Of a DNA stretch of 64,000 bases, positions 36,545 to 46,980 are shown one piece after another (within the stretch, counting starts at the first letter, position 1; each line of letters opens with the position of its first letter). Where the stretch lies: assembly GCF_001442805.1 (NCBI RefSeq), contig NZ_CP011131.1, positions 5,146,001-5,210,000 of the forward strand. The letters are read 5' to 3'. This DNA is from Lysobacter gummosus (GTDB taxonomy: Bacteria > Pseudomonadota > Gammaproteobacteria > Xanthomonadales > Xanthomonadaceae). The position numbers were made by a program, and so were the translations under genes. Under the pieces are notes generated by a model. That model did not search any database. It saw nothing but the letters and a program-made list of their open reading frames with translations, and had not been told where the DNA came from.

Positions 36545-36572
36545 AAAACGGCGCCCCGAAGGGCGCCGTTTT
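36545..36572. terminator. Bidirectional terminator of the polysaccharide locus and glmS
   Basis: AAAACGGCGCCC, loop CGAA, GGGCGCCGTTTT: a perfect 12-bp stem with a stable tetraloop, A-tract and T-tract. It works for both the rightward polysaccharide operon and the leftward glmS, whose gene ends at 36629. Confidence 0.95.
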
Positions 36573-36628
36573 CTTATCGAAAGGTTTCGCGAGCGCCGAT
36601 GGCGATTCGCGAAACCGACCGCCCGCGC

Positions 36629-38461
<1,833 letters not shown>

Positions 38462-38860
38462 GCTGGAAGTACTCCGGGGGAAGTGGCGATAGTTTATCCA
38501 TCCCGCCTCGCGACAGACGCGACACGCGTCTCGGCGAACGCCGTGGCTTTCGCGTCTCTCACCCCGGATTCAGCTTGGATCGAACCGATCGGCCCGCGCC
38601 GCTCGAAGGCGGGGGCGCGGTCGTGAGTCCGGTGACAGAACGGTGACCATCATCGCGTCGAAATCCGCGTGACTGCCCGCATCGGAATTCGCGGGCCCCG
38701 CTCCGAATCGACGCACCGCCGCCCGGCGTCACAGCCCGCCGGCTCCGCCGTTCTAGCGAGCATGGCCGTCCGCGCGGCCAGCCCTCGTTTTCACCCCTAT
38801 CGATCGACCGGCCGGGTTGCTCCGGCGTCCGCAGTAGTCGCGTCCCAACCTAGGAACGTC
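38462..38860. promoter_or_regulatory. Divergent intergenic region between glmS and the sulfatase gene
   Basis: 399 bases without a gene. It holds the inverted repeat AGACGCG-ACA-CGCGTCT at 38515-38531, about 55 bases upstream of glmS and possibly in its leader. A direct repeat of GGTGAC lies at 38631 and 38642, an 11-base period that suits an activator bound on one DNA face. No function is proven for either. Confidence 0.4.
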
Positions 38861-40813
38861 ATGATCAGTCCCTCCGCCAAGCCGAACATCCTCGTCATCC
38901 TCGTCGATCAACTGCGCTTCCCGCGTTATGCCTACGGTGCCGAGGGCGGCTTCGCGCCGCAGCTCAAGGACATCGTCGGTTTCCAGGGCGAGCCCGAGGC
39001 CGACAACGACTATCGCCGTTTCTTTCCCGGGCTGTGGTCGCTGCGCAAGCATTCGGTGGTGCTGCGCAAGCACACCATCGCCTCCTCGGCCTGCATTCCC
39101 AGCCGCGCCGCGCTGATGACCGGGCAATACGGCGCGCGCACCGGCGTGACGCAGACCGACGGCTTGTTCAAGAACGGCGACACCGATGCGTTTCCGTGGC
39201 TGGCCGAAGACGGCATCCCGACGCTCGGCCACTGGTTCCGCGGCGCCGGGTACAAGACGCACTACTTCGGCAAGTGGCATGTCAGCAATCCACCGGCGCA
39301 TTCGCTGCAGAAATACGGCTTCGACGATTGGGAGTTGTCGTGGCCCGAGCCGCACGGATCGAGCATCAACAACCTCGGTGCCTATCGCGACATCGGCTTC
39401 CGCGATCTGGTCTGCGGCTTCCTGCGCGGACAGGGCCTGGGCCTGCCGTACAACCGTCATCTGGCGCAGCAGGATCAAAGCCGGCCGCTGGCGCAACCGC
39501 CCGGCACCGAAGCCAAGCCGTGGCTGGCGGTGGCGTCGTTCGCCAATCCGCACGACATCGCGACTTATCCCGGCCTGCCGCGCGGGCTCGATCCGGATGC
39601 GCCGCCGCTGGGTCCGCTGCCGGTGCCGGCGCAGGGCAGCTTCAGCAATCCGCCAACCGCCGGCAGCCTGAGCCTGGCGCTCAACCCGCTGGGATTTCCG
39701 CAGGACAACGCGCGCGTGCCGCCGAGCATGGACGATCCGCTCAGCAACAAACCCGCGTGCCAGTTCGATTACGCATACAAGATGGGTCTGGCGCTCGCGG
39801 CCAAGACCGGGCTGTCGGCGCAGACCCAGGCCGGGCTGGATGCGGTCAACGCCGCCTTGCTGTCGGGCATTCCGTTCCAGCTGACCCGCGATCCGCACGA
39901 AGCGGTGCTGCGTTTCATCCAGTACTACGCCTGGCTGCAGCATCTGGTGGATGGGCACATCCGGCAAGTGCTCGACGCGCTGGACGAATCGGGCCAGCGC
40001 GAAAACACCCTCGTGGTGTTCATGGCCGATCACGGCGAATACGGCGGCGCGCACAACTACATGATCGAGAAGTGGCATACCGCGTATCAGGAAACGGTGC
40101 ACGTGCCGGTGGTGATCCAGTCGGCGCGGGTCAACGATCGGCCCGACATGCGCCAGATCGATGCGCTGACCAGCCACATCGACATCGTACCGACCCTGCT
40201 CGGTCTGGCCGGAATCGATGCCGCGCAGCGCGAACAGATTCGGCAGACGCTGCGCGAGACCCGCCCGGTGCCGCCGTTCCCGGGCGTGGACCTGAGCGCG
40301 GTGATCCGCGGCGAACAGACCGAACCGAAACAAGCCGACGGCCAGGTGCGCGAAGGCATCCTGTTCGCGACCGACGATGAAATCACCGAACGCCTGCACG
40401 CCGACATCGATCCGCATCAAGTGCATTCCGATCGCGAGTTCAAGATCTTCCTGGACATGGTCGATGTGGTCCGAGACGGCAGCAGCCGGCTGCCGTACAA
40501 CGGTCCGGTACCGCAACTCGCGCCCGGCCCGGTGCGCCAGCCCAACCACGTGCGTTGCGTGCGTTCTGGCGAGTGGAAATTGGTGCGCTATTGGGACCCG
40601 CGCGGCATCGAATCCGACCAGTGGGAGTTGTACGACCTGGAACACGACGGCTGCGAGATGACCAACTTGCTGGTCACCGACGGCCACTTCCCGACGCCGA
40701 TCGCCGCGTTGCCCGCGCCCTACACCGCCGTACAGATCGTGGAGACGGCGAACCGGCTGCTGCGGTTGTTGCAGCGCTACGAAAAAGAAATGCTGTCGGC
40801 GACGGAGCAGTAA
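38861..40813 (+). CDS. Cys-type sulfatase
   Basis: A 650-residue alkaline-phosphatase-superfamily sulfatase. The metal ligand start is NILVILVDQLRFP, and Cys78 in SSACIPSRAALMTGQYGARTG is the residue converted to formylglycine (CxPSR). ADHGEYGGAHN and the following lysine (IEKWHTAY) complete the active site. No signal peptide is visible from the ATG at 38861, which has AGGA five bases upstream; earlier in-frame codons look untranslated. Substrate unknown; it could release sulfate from a glycan or a small ester. No formylglycine-generating enzyme is encoded nearby. Confidence 0.88.
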   Translation: MISPSAKPNILVILVDQLRFPRYAYGAEGGFAPQLKDIVGFQGEPEADNDYRRFFPGLWSLRKHSVVLRKHTIASSACIPSRAALMTGQYGARTGVTQTDGLFKNGDTDAFPWLAEDGIPTLGHWFRGAGYKTHYFGKWHVSNPPAHSLQKYGFDDWELSWPEPHGSSINNLGAYRDIGFRDLVCGFLRGQGLGLPYNRHLAQQDQSRPLAQPPGTEAKPWLAVASFANPHDIATYPGLPRGLDPDAPPLGPLPVPAQGSFSNPPTAGSLSLALNPLGFPQDNARVPPSMDDPLSNKPACQFDYAYKMGLALAAKTGLSAQTQAGLDAVNAALLSGIPFQLTRDPHEAVLRFIQYYAWLQHLVDGHIRQVLDALDESGQRENTLVVFMADHGEYGGAHNYMIEKWHTAYQETVHVPVVIQSARVNDRPDMRQIDALTSHIDIVPTLLGLAGIDAAQREQIRQTLRETRPVPPFPGVDLSAVIRGEQTEPKQADGQVREGILFATDDEITERLHADIDPHQVHSDREFKIFLDMVDVVRDGSSRLPYNGPVPQLAPGPVRQPNHVRCVRSGEWKLVRYWDPRGIESDQWELYDLEHDGCEMTNLLVTDGHFPTPIAALPAPYTAVQIVETANRLLRLLQRYEKEMLSATEQ

Positions 40814-40825
40814 TCGCCCGCGCGT

Positions 40826-40853
40826 CGACGGCCGGGCGCCGCCCCGGCCGTCG
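40826..40853. terminator. Stem-loop after the sulfatase gene
   Basis: CGACGGCCGGG / CCCGGCCGTCG, 11-bp perfect arms with a six-base loop, 13 bases beyond the stop codon. No T-tract. It probably ends or protects the sulfatase transcript. Confidence 0.6.
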
Positions 40854-40975
40854 GCGGCGGATCGGACCATCAGATCGCAGCCGTCTGGCTGTCGCTTCCC
40901 CAACGCGGACATCGACAAATAGCTCACCCGAAACTGACGCGTTATGCTGATGCCATCCCTTCCGGCGCCTTCCCG

Positions 40976-41554
40976 ATGACCGCCGCTGCTCCGCAAGACA
41001 TCACTCGGCTTCTGGAGAGTTGGCGTAATGGCGATGCCAACGCCGAGACGCAGTTGCTCGAACAGATCTACCCGGTGCTGCGGCGCTTGGCGCAACAGCG
41101 CCTGACCCGCAGCGGCCAGCTCACGTTGCTGGCCACCGAGCTCGCCAACGACGCCTATTTCAAGCTGGTCGAACAGCGCGACGCGCCGTTCCAGAACCGC
41201 GTGCATTTCTACGCCATCGCCGCCCACGTCATCCGCCGCCTGCTGGTGGATCATCTGCGCGAACGCTCGGCGCTCAAGCGCGGCGGCGGCGTGTTGCAGG
41301 TCACCTTGCAGGCCGGGCAGGACGTCGCCGCGGCCACGCCGGATCTGGCCGACGCGCTCGATCTCGATCGCTTGCTGCAACGCCTGGAACGCATCAACGC
41401 GCGCGCCGCCAGGGGCGTGGAGTTGCGTTACTTCGGCGGCCTGACCATCGAGGAAACCGCGCAGACCATCGGCGTGTCGCTGCCCACCGCCAAGCGCGAC
41501 TGGCAGTTCGCCCGCGCCTGGCTGCACGACCAACTCGCACCGCCCGGCGCCTGA
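40976..41554 (+). CDS. ECF-type RNA polymerase sigma factor
   Basis: A 192-residue sigma factor of the group that pairs with Ser/Thr kinases. The sigma-2 region reads IYPVLRRLAQQRL and ATELANDAYFKLVEQRD, and FYAIAAHVIRRLLVDHLRER covers its end. The sigma-4 helix-turn-helix is LRYFGGLTIEETAQTIGVSLPTAKRDW, split over helix 3 and 4. No anti-sigma factor follows; the large kinase gene starts 15 bases downstream instead. Kinase-dependent activation is the likely control, as in EcfP/EcfK-type systems (family knowledge). Confidence 0.9.
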   Translation: MTAAAPQDITRLLESWRNGDANAETQLLEQIYPVLRRLAQQRLTRSGQLTLLATELANDAYFKLVEQRDAPFQNRVHFYAIAAHVIRRLLVDHLRERSALKRGGGVLQVTLQAGQDVAAATPDLADALDLDRLLQRLERINARAARGVELRYFGGLTIEETAQTIGVSLPTAKRDWQFARAWLHDQLAPPGA

Positions 41555-41569
41555 GCCGGAACCTTCGCC

Positions 41570-44257
41570 ATGCAGACGTCCACTTCGGTGTGGTCGCAAG
41601 CCGCGGACTTGTTCGCGCGCGCGCTGGAACTGCCGGCGGCGCAGCGCGAAGCGTTCCTGCGCGAGCAATGCGCCGCCCAGCCCGATCCGGCGGCGCTGTA
41701 CGACGCGGTGCAACGGCTGCTGCACGCGCACGAATCGCTGGACGAATCGACGGACGATTCGGCTCCTCCCGAGCGCTGGCATGAGGCCGCCGCGGCCGCG
41801 GCCGAGGACTGGATCGAGCACGACGCCGAGCGCCTGAGCCCGGGCAGCCGCGCCGGCCCGTTCGTGATCGAGCGCGAACTCGGCGCCGGCGGCATGGGCC
41901 GGGTGTATCTGGCGCGGCGCGAGATCGATCAGGGCGAGCAACGCGTGGCGCTCAAAGTCGCGGCGTTTCACCGGCTGGCGCCGCAGGTGCGGCAACGTCT
42001 GCGCCGCGAACGACAACTGCTGGCGTCGCTGGAGCATCCCAACATCGCGCGTCTGGTCGACGCCGGCGATCTGGCCCCGGATCGTCCTTACTTCGCGATG
42101 GAGTACGTCGACGGCGAGCCGATCCTCGCCTACTGCGATGCGCGCGAACTGTCGCTGCGTGCGCGCATCGCGCTGATGCTGCAGGTGCTGGCGGCGGTGG
42201 AGTACGCGCACCAGCGGCTGGTGCTGCATCGCGACCTCAAGGCAGGCAATGTCCTGGTCGATGGCCAGGGCCGGCCCAAGCTGCTCGACTTCGGCATCGC
42301 CAAGACCCTGGCCGGCGACGGCGGCGCCACCGACGCGGCCGCCACCGCCGATGCGCAGTCGTTCTTCTCGCCGGCCAGCGCCGCGCCCGAGCAGGTGCTG
42401 GGCGCGGCCACCGGCGTCGCCACCGACATCTACGCGCTGGGCACGCTGATGTACCAATTGTTCGCCGGCGAACTGCCGCTGGCGACGGCCGAATCCAATC
42501 CGGCTCTGCTGGCCCACGCCATCGCCAACACGGTGCCGGCCCTGCCCAGCCGCGCGGTCGCGCAACTGGAGAAACACGATCCGCAGCGCGCGCTGCGGAT
42601 CGCCCGTCAACGCCACGCCGGCAGCGCGGCGGCGCTGAGCCGGCAATTGCAGGGCGACCTGGACACGATCCTGGCGCGCTGCCTGCGCAAGGAACCGGCG
42701 CAGCGCTACGCCAGCGTGGAGCGGCTGGCCGCCGATCTGCGCGCGGTGCTGGAATCTCGGCCGATCGCCGCGCGCCATGGCGAAACCCTGTACCGCCTGG
42801 GCAAGTTCGCCCGCCGCCACACGGTCGCGCTGAGTTTGGCCGCGGCCATTTGCGCGATCACCTTCGGCTTTCTCACCTACACCGTGCTGCAGTCGCGGCA
42901 ACTGGCGCTGGCGCGCGATCGCGCCGAAGCCCGGCGCGTGCAGGCCGAGCAGGTCACGCAGTTCATGGTCGATCTGTTCCGCGCCAACGATCCGGAACAA
43001 GCGCTCGGCAAGAATCCCGGCGCGCGCGAACTGCTCGCGCGCGGCTCAAAGCGACTGCAACGCATCGACGATCCGGAAACCCGCGCCGCGCTGGCGTTCG
43101 CCATCGCCGACATCGATCTGTCGCTGAACGATTTCGACGGCGCCGAACGCCATTCGAGCGATGCGCTGAAACTTCGCCAGGCACTGCCGCAAACCGATCC
43201 GAAGGCGCTGCGCCAGACCTATCTGCAGCGCGCGCGCGTCGCCGCGGCGCGGGCCGAGTATGCGCAGGCGCAGCAGTTTCTCGATCAAGTCGAGCAACGC
43301 TTGCCGTCGGGCGCCGCCGCCATCGACGAAAGCCTGCAGATCCAGCGCCAGCGCGCCGGGCTGTACCAGTCGCAGGCCCGTCTGGAGGCTTCGCTGAAAC
43401 TGTGGGAATCGGTGGATCGCGAGCACCAGCAGCGCTACGGCGGCAGCGACCCGCGCAGCATCGAAGCCCGCCATGGCTGGACCAGCGCGCTGCGCGCCGC
43501 CGGCCAACAGGCGCGCGCCGCGCAACTGGAGGCGCAGCTGCCCGTGGTCTCGGCCGAACACGCCGACACTCCGGTCGTCGCCAAGGCGATCTACAGACAA
43601 GCCCTGCAACACCGCGACGCCGGCAACTATGCACAGGCCGAACGGCTGGCGCGCGAAGCGCTGCGCATCGACCTGAAACTGCACGGCGAGAATCACGGCG
43701 ACACTGCCGACGCCTTCAACGCCTTGGGCACGATCGAACAAGGCCGCGGCGACTACGCCGCGGCGGTGGATTATTTACAGCGATCGATGCAGATCAAGCG
43801 CGCGGTCAACGGCCCGGCGCATCCGCGCGTGGCCGGGGCGCAATTCAATATCGGCCTGATGCGGCACCTGTATCTCAACGATCCGGCCGGTGCCGAGCCG
43901 CATCTGCGCAAGGCGGTGGAGATCGGCGCGGCGGTCTTGCCGTCGCGGCATCTGAATCTGGCGTTCTATCGCATGGGTTGGGCGATGGCCCTGCACGATC
44001 TGCATCGCGACGCCGATGCGCGCGCGGCGCTGGCGCCGGCGCGCGAAGTATTCGAAAGCACGCCGGGGCAGACCTTGAATCTGGCCCTGGCGCGGGCGGA
44101 AACCGTCTGCCTGTCCGCGCCCCCGCTGAGCGCCGCGCAGAAAACCGAGTTGGCGCAGGCGCTGGTGACGGTCCGCGCCGAACAGGCCGCGGACCATCCC
44201 AAGCGCCGCCGGGTGGAAAGCTGTCAGGCGCGCTTGAAATCCATCGCCGCGCGTTGA
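41570..44257 (+). CDS. Membrane Ser/Thr protein kinase with C-terminal TPR region
   Basis: An 895-residue protein. After an N-terminal helical segment of about 95 residues comes a Hanks-type kinase: GAGGMGRVYLAR (from residue 105), Lys129 in VALKVA, catalytic Asp222 in HRDLKAGN and Asp240 in the DFG motif. A single membrane helix lies near 417-440 (VALSLAAAICAITFGFLTYT). The extracytoplasmic part carries several tetratricopeptide-like repeats, for example around GNYAQAERLAREALRIDLKLHG. It probably senses an envelope signal and acts on the sigma factor encoded upstream. Confidence 0.93.
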   Translation: MQTSTSVWSQAADLFARALELPAAQREAFLREQCAAQPDPAALYDAVQRLLHAHESLDESTDDSAPPERWHEAAAAAAEDWIEHDAERLSPGSRAGPFVIERELGAGGMGRVYLARREIDQGEQRVALKVAAFHRLAPQVRQRLRRERQLLASLEHPNIARLVDAGDLAPDRPYFAMEYVDGEPILAYCDARELSLRARIALMLQVLAAVEYAHQRLVLHRDLKAGNVLVDGQGRPKLLDFGIAKTLAGDGGATDAAATADAQSFFSPASAAPEQVLGAATGVATDIYALGTLMYQLFAGELPLATAESNPALLAHAIANTVPALPSRAVAQLEKHDPQRALRIARQRHAGSAAALSRQLQGDLDTILARCLRKEPAQRYASVERLAADLRAVLESRPIAARHGETLYRLGKFARRHTVALSLAAAICAITFGFLTYTVLQSRQLALARDRAEARRVQAEQVTQFMVDLFRANDPEQALGKNPGARELLARGSKRLQRIDDPETRAALAFAIADIDLSLNDFDGAERHSSDALKLRQALPQTDPKALRQTYLQRARVAAARAEYAQAQQFLDQVEQRLPSGAAAIDESLQIQRQRAGLYQSQARLEASLKLWESVDREHQQRYGGSDPRSIEARHGWTSALRAAGQQARAAQLEAQLPVVSAEHADTPVVAKAIYRQALQHRDAGNYAQAERLAREALRIDLKLHGENHGDTADAFNALGTIEQGRGDYAAAVDYLQRSMQIKRAVNGPAHPRVAGAQFNIGLMRHLYLNDPAGAEPHLRKAVEIGAAVLPSRHLNLAFYRMGWAMALHDLHRDADARAALAPAREVFESTPGQTLNLALARAETVCLSAPPLSAAQKTELAQALVTVRAEQAADHPKRRRVESCQARLKSIAAR

Positions 44258-44260
44258 ATC

Positions 44261-44278
44261 CGCCGCGTCGATGCGGCG
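44261..44278. terminator. Short stem-loop between convergent genes
   Basis: CGCCGC, six-base loop, GCGGCG, then CGTCTTATT. It lies three bases after the kinase stop codon and just before the end of the leftward gene. A weak terminator candidate. Confidence 0.45.
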
Positions 44279-44282
44279 CGTC

Positions 44283-45137
44283 TTATTGAACGGCCATGGG
44301 CTGCGGCGATTCGGGCGGATCGACCGGCGCCTCGCCGGGGTCGAAGCGGGCATCGACATCGACGTCGCGGAACTCCGGCGGCCACGACAGATGCACTTTC
44401 ATCCCCTCAAACATTTGCGCATCGCGCAGGAGGCCGTTGCGCAGGCGGATCGGCCGCCACTGGCCTTCGGGCAATTCGAACCGCGCCACCACGGGCTTGT
44501 CGGAGTCGCGCAGCCCCACCAGCACCGAGCGGCCGTCGCGCTTGAGGTACAACCACGGCAACCGGGCGAACTGAGCCGAATCCGGGAGCATCTCCCCCAG
44601 CTTGATGCGCTGGTTGTCCAACAGCAACGGTTCGATGCCGGGCTGGGTCGACGACGACCAGCCGCGACCGGGCGGGATCACCCAGTCCATGTTCAACACA
44701 AGGTCGCGGCCTTCGCGCCTGAGCGACAGCGCCAGCATGCGGCCGGCATTGGACTTGTCCTGCGACTCGAACGACCACTCCACCAACGCCGCTTCCGTAT
44801 CCGATACCGACGAACTGCCCAGGCTCGCCGAACGCACGGTGAAATCGATCTGCAGGTGCTCCGGCGTCGCGATGGCCACGCCGCTGCTGCTGAGCGCCGC
44901 ATACAGACTTTGATTGAACGGCATGTCGCGCAGCCGCAGCAGGTGCGGATCGGTTCCCCATCCGTCCACACCCGCGCTCGGACTCGGCGCCATCAGTTTG
45001 ACTTCGCAGCCGCCGCCGTTCGGATCGGGCGGAACCGGGTCGGTCCCGAGCGCGTTATCGCAAAAATCGTTCCCCGCCATCGCCTGCCCGCTCAACAGCA
45101 ACAACGACGCCAAGATGGGATAGCACAACCTGTTCAT
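44283..45137 (-). CDS. Secreted protein of unknown function
   Basis: A 284-residue protein with a classical signal peptide (MNRLCYPILASLLLLSGQAMA) and a strong AAGGAG ribosome site before the ATG at 45137. The mature part is beta-rich, with two cysteines near the start (DFCDN and GGGCEV) that could form a disulfide, and a proline-rich acidic end (DPGEAPVDPPESPQP). I recognise no domain. It is convergent with the kinase gene, and no operon partner is evident. Confidence 0.75.
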   Translation of the reverse strand: MNRLCYPILASLLLLSGQAMAGNDFCDNALGTDPVPPDPNGGGCEVKLMAPSPSAGVDGWGTDPHLLRLRDMPFNQSLYAALSSSGVAIATPEHLQIDFTVRSASLGSSSVSDTEAALVEWSFESQDKSNAGRMLALSLRREGRDLVLNMDWVIPPGRGWSSSTQPGIEPLLLDNQRIKLGEMLPDSAQFARLPWLYLKRDGRSVLVGLRDSDKPVVARFELPEGQWRPIRLRNGLLRDAQMFEGMKVHLSWPPEFRDVDVDARFDPGEAPVDPPESPQPMAVQ

Positions 45138-45554
45138 TCGGATCTCCTTGTAAAAACGATGTTCGCAACCGCCGGTGCGGCGCCGTCCGCGCCGCGGATC
45201 GGGCCGGCTGCGATCCTTGCGCGTGGGTAACAACGCTTGCGGCTCGCGCAGACCGCAACCGGGTAGGTGTCGCGCACGCAGCCCGCGCGCCCGCCAGACA
45301 TCATCGCCGCCGCGCGCCGCCGCCGGCGCGGTCGCGGGTGGTGTGATCCATAGCTCGTAATCGGCGCGGCGAACGGCTCATGCCGGCGCGAAATCCCGCC
45401 TCACGCCGGCGCCGCGGCGGGCCCGAGCGCGTCGGCGATCACAGTCGCGCGGACGCGAATCGCAGGCGCCGCCGGGTGCGCGGCGAAGCGTGATCCAGCC
45501 GCCAGAAGCCCGCGCGCGGCCCGGCTAGTCTCGCCCAATCCCCTCTCGCAATTC
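45138..45554. other. Intergenic region, 417 bases
   Basis: Lies between the divergent secreted-protein gene and acyltransferase gene. It is very GC-rich with short CGGCG-type repeats. I see no gene, RNA structure or clear operator in it beyond the ribosome site of the secreted-protein gene. Confidence 0.5.
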
Positions 45555-46841
45555 GTGAACCGTATGGTCGATATCCATCAGGTCTGGCCGTACTTCGTCA
45601 TGATGCTGGCGACCTTCGCCTTCGCCTGGCTGCCGCTGTTCCGGCGCGCGGACCTGATCGGACCGCAACTGGACAAGCGCACCGACACCCTGGACGGCCT
45701 GCGCGGCTTCCTGGCGATGAGCGTGTTCGCCACGCACGTGATCGTCCACTACGACTACCTGCTCACCGGGGTGTGGAAGCCGTCCTCGGCGCAGTTCTAC
45801 AACACCGCCGGGGTGGTGTCGGTCTGCGTGTTCTTCATGCTCACCGGCTTCCTGTTCTGGAACAAACTGCTCAAGGCCGACGGCCGTCCGGGCTGGAAGG
45901 ATCTGTATATCGGCCGCGTGTTCCGCCTGGGGCCGATGTACGTGGTCGCGGTGCTGGTGATGATCGGCGTGGTCGCGTACCGCACCGGATTTCAATGGCG
46001 GGTGCCGCCGCTGCAGGCCATCGCCTCGGCGCTGGCGTGGCTGGCGCTGGGCATCGTTCCGCCGCCGCCGACCATCAACGGTTACACCGGCACCGGCACG
46101 ATTCTCGCCGGCGTGACCTGGACCTTGTTCTTCGAATGGCTGTTCTATTTCTCGCTGCCGCTGCTGGCGTTCTTCGTGCGCCGCCGTCGCCATCTGATGT
46201 TCACCGCCAGCGTCGTCGTGCTGTGTCTGCTGACCATCCTCGCCGCGACCTGGGGCGGCGGCTTCGAACCCGGAGTCAAGCCGCGCCCGATCCTGCTGCT
46301 GGCGGTATTGGCCGAACTGATCCTGATGCTGGCTTCGGGCATGTTCGTCGCCTCGCTGCTGCACGCTGGGTTCGGCGCCAGGCTGCAGCTGCACAAACCG
46401 CAGTGGGCCGCGGTCGCGCTGGCGTGCATCGTGCTGGTGTTCGCGGCGATGCTGAGCACGCGCAGCATCGGCATGCTGCAGTTGTTGGCGCTGTGCCCGC
46501 TGACCGGCGCGTTCTTCTTCATCGTGTGCTCGGGCAATCGCCTGTTCGGCGTGCTGTCGCTGGCGCCGGCGCGGCGGCTGAGCAATATGAGCTACAGCAT
46601 CTACCTGTCGCAGGGATTGGCGATGGTGGCGGTGTTCGCGATCCCCGACGTCAAGGCGTATGCGCTCAGCGGCACGGTACCGTTCTGGATCGTCAACATC
46701 GGCTGCGGCCTGGTGCTGTGCCTGAGCGCATTGGCGACGTATCTGTACGTCGAGGAGCCCGGCATCCGCATGGGCAAGCGGATCGTCCAGCGCCTGGGCA
46801 GCAAGCGCGCGCCGCTGGGCGCGGTGCCGTCGCCGACCTGA
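45555..46841 (+). CDS. Membrane acyltransferase (acyltransferase-3 / OafA-like)
   Basis: A 428-residue protein with about ten membrane helices. The family signature TLDGLRGFLAMSVFATHVIVHY gives the catalytic histidine region near residue 58, and the conserved arginine lies in YIGRVFRLGPMYV. Such proteins O-acylate surface sugars, peptidoglycan or small glycosides. The start is GTG at 45555, with an ATG three codons later as an alternative. There is no SGNH domain. Its substrate might be the polymer encoded upstream, but the distance makes this a guess. Confidence 0.9.
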   Translation: MNRMVDIHQVWPYFVMMLATFAFAWLPLFRRADLIGPQLDKRTDTLDGLRGFLAMSVFATHVIVHYDYLLTGVWKPSSAQFYNTAGVVSVCVFFMLTGFLFWNKLLKADGRPGWKDLYIGRVFRLGPMYVVAVLVMIGVVAYRTGFQWRVPPLQAIASALAWLALGIVPPPPTINGYTGTGTILAGVTWTLFFEWLFYFSLPLLAFFVRRRRHLMFTASVVVLCLLTILAATWGGGFEPGVKPRPILLLAVLAELILMLASGMFVASLLHAGFGARLQLHKPQWAAVALACIVLVFAAMLSTRSIGMLQLLALCPLTGAFFFIVCSGNRLFGVLSLAPARRLSNMSYSIYLSQGLAMVAVFAIPDVKAYALSGTVPFWIVNIGCGLVLCLSALATYLYVEEPGIRMGKRIVQRLGSKRAPLGAVPSPT

Positions 46842-46895
46842 AGCCCTGGCGGCTGCGTCGCCGCAATCGAGTCGTCCTCTCTCGTTATAGATATG

Positions 46896-46929
46896 GGGCC
46901 GGCGGAATTCCCTTCAAGACTTTTATAAT
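46896..46929 (+). promoter_or_regulatory. Candidate promoter of the alpha/beta hydrolase gene
   Basis: GGGCCGGCGGAATTCC (46896-46911), 12 bases, then a consensus TATAAT (46924-46929). The same 16-mer with the same spacing occurs at 10196. No TTGACA-like -35 is present at the usual place, so the 16-mer may supply upstream recognition. Confidence 0.5.
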
Positions 46930-46980
46930 TCCAGGAAATTCATATAGTTGCGTCGTTCTCTCAGCTCCCGCGGGCGACCT

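Noticed and set aside
38753..43000. A 1415-codon open frame on the minus strand.
   Set aside because: It runs antisense through the sulfatase, sigma factor and kinase genes, all of which have strong family motifs. The frame stays open because of GC-rich codon bias, and its translation is low-complexity Arg/Gln/His-rich.
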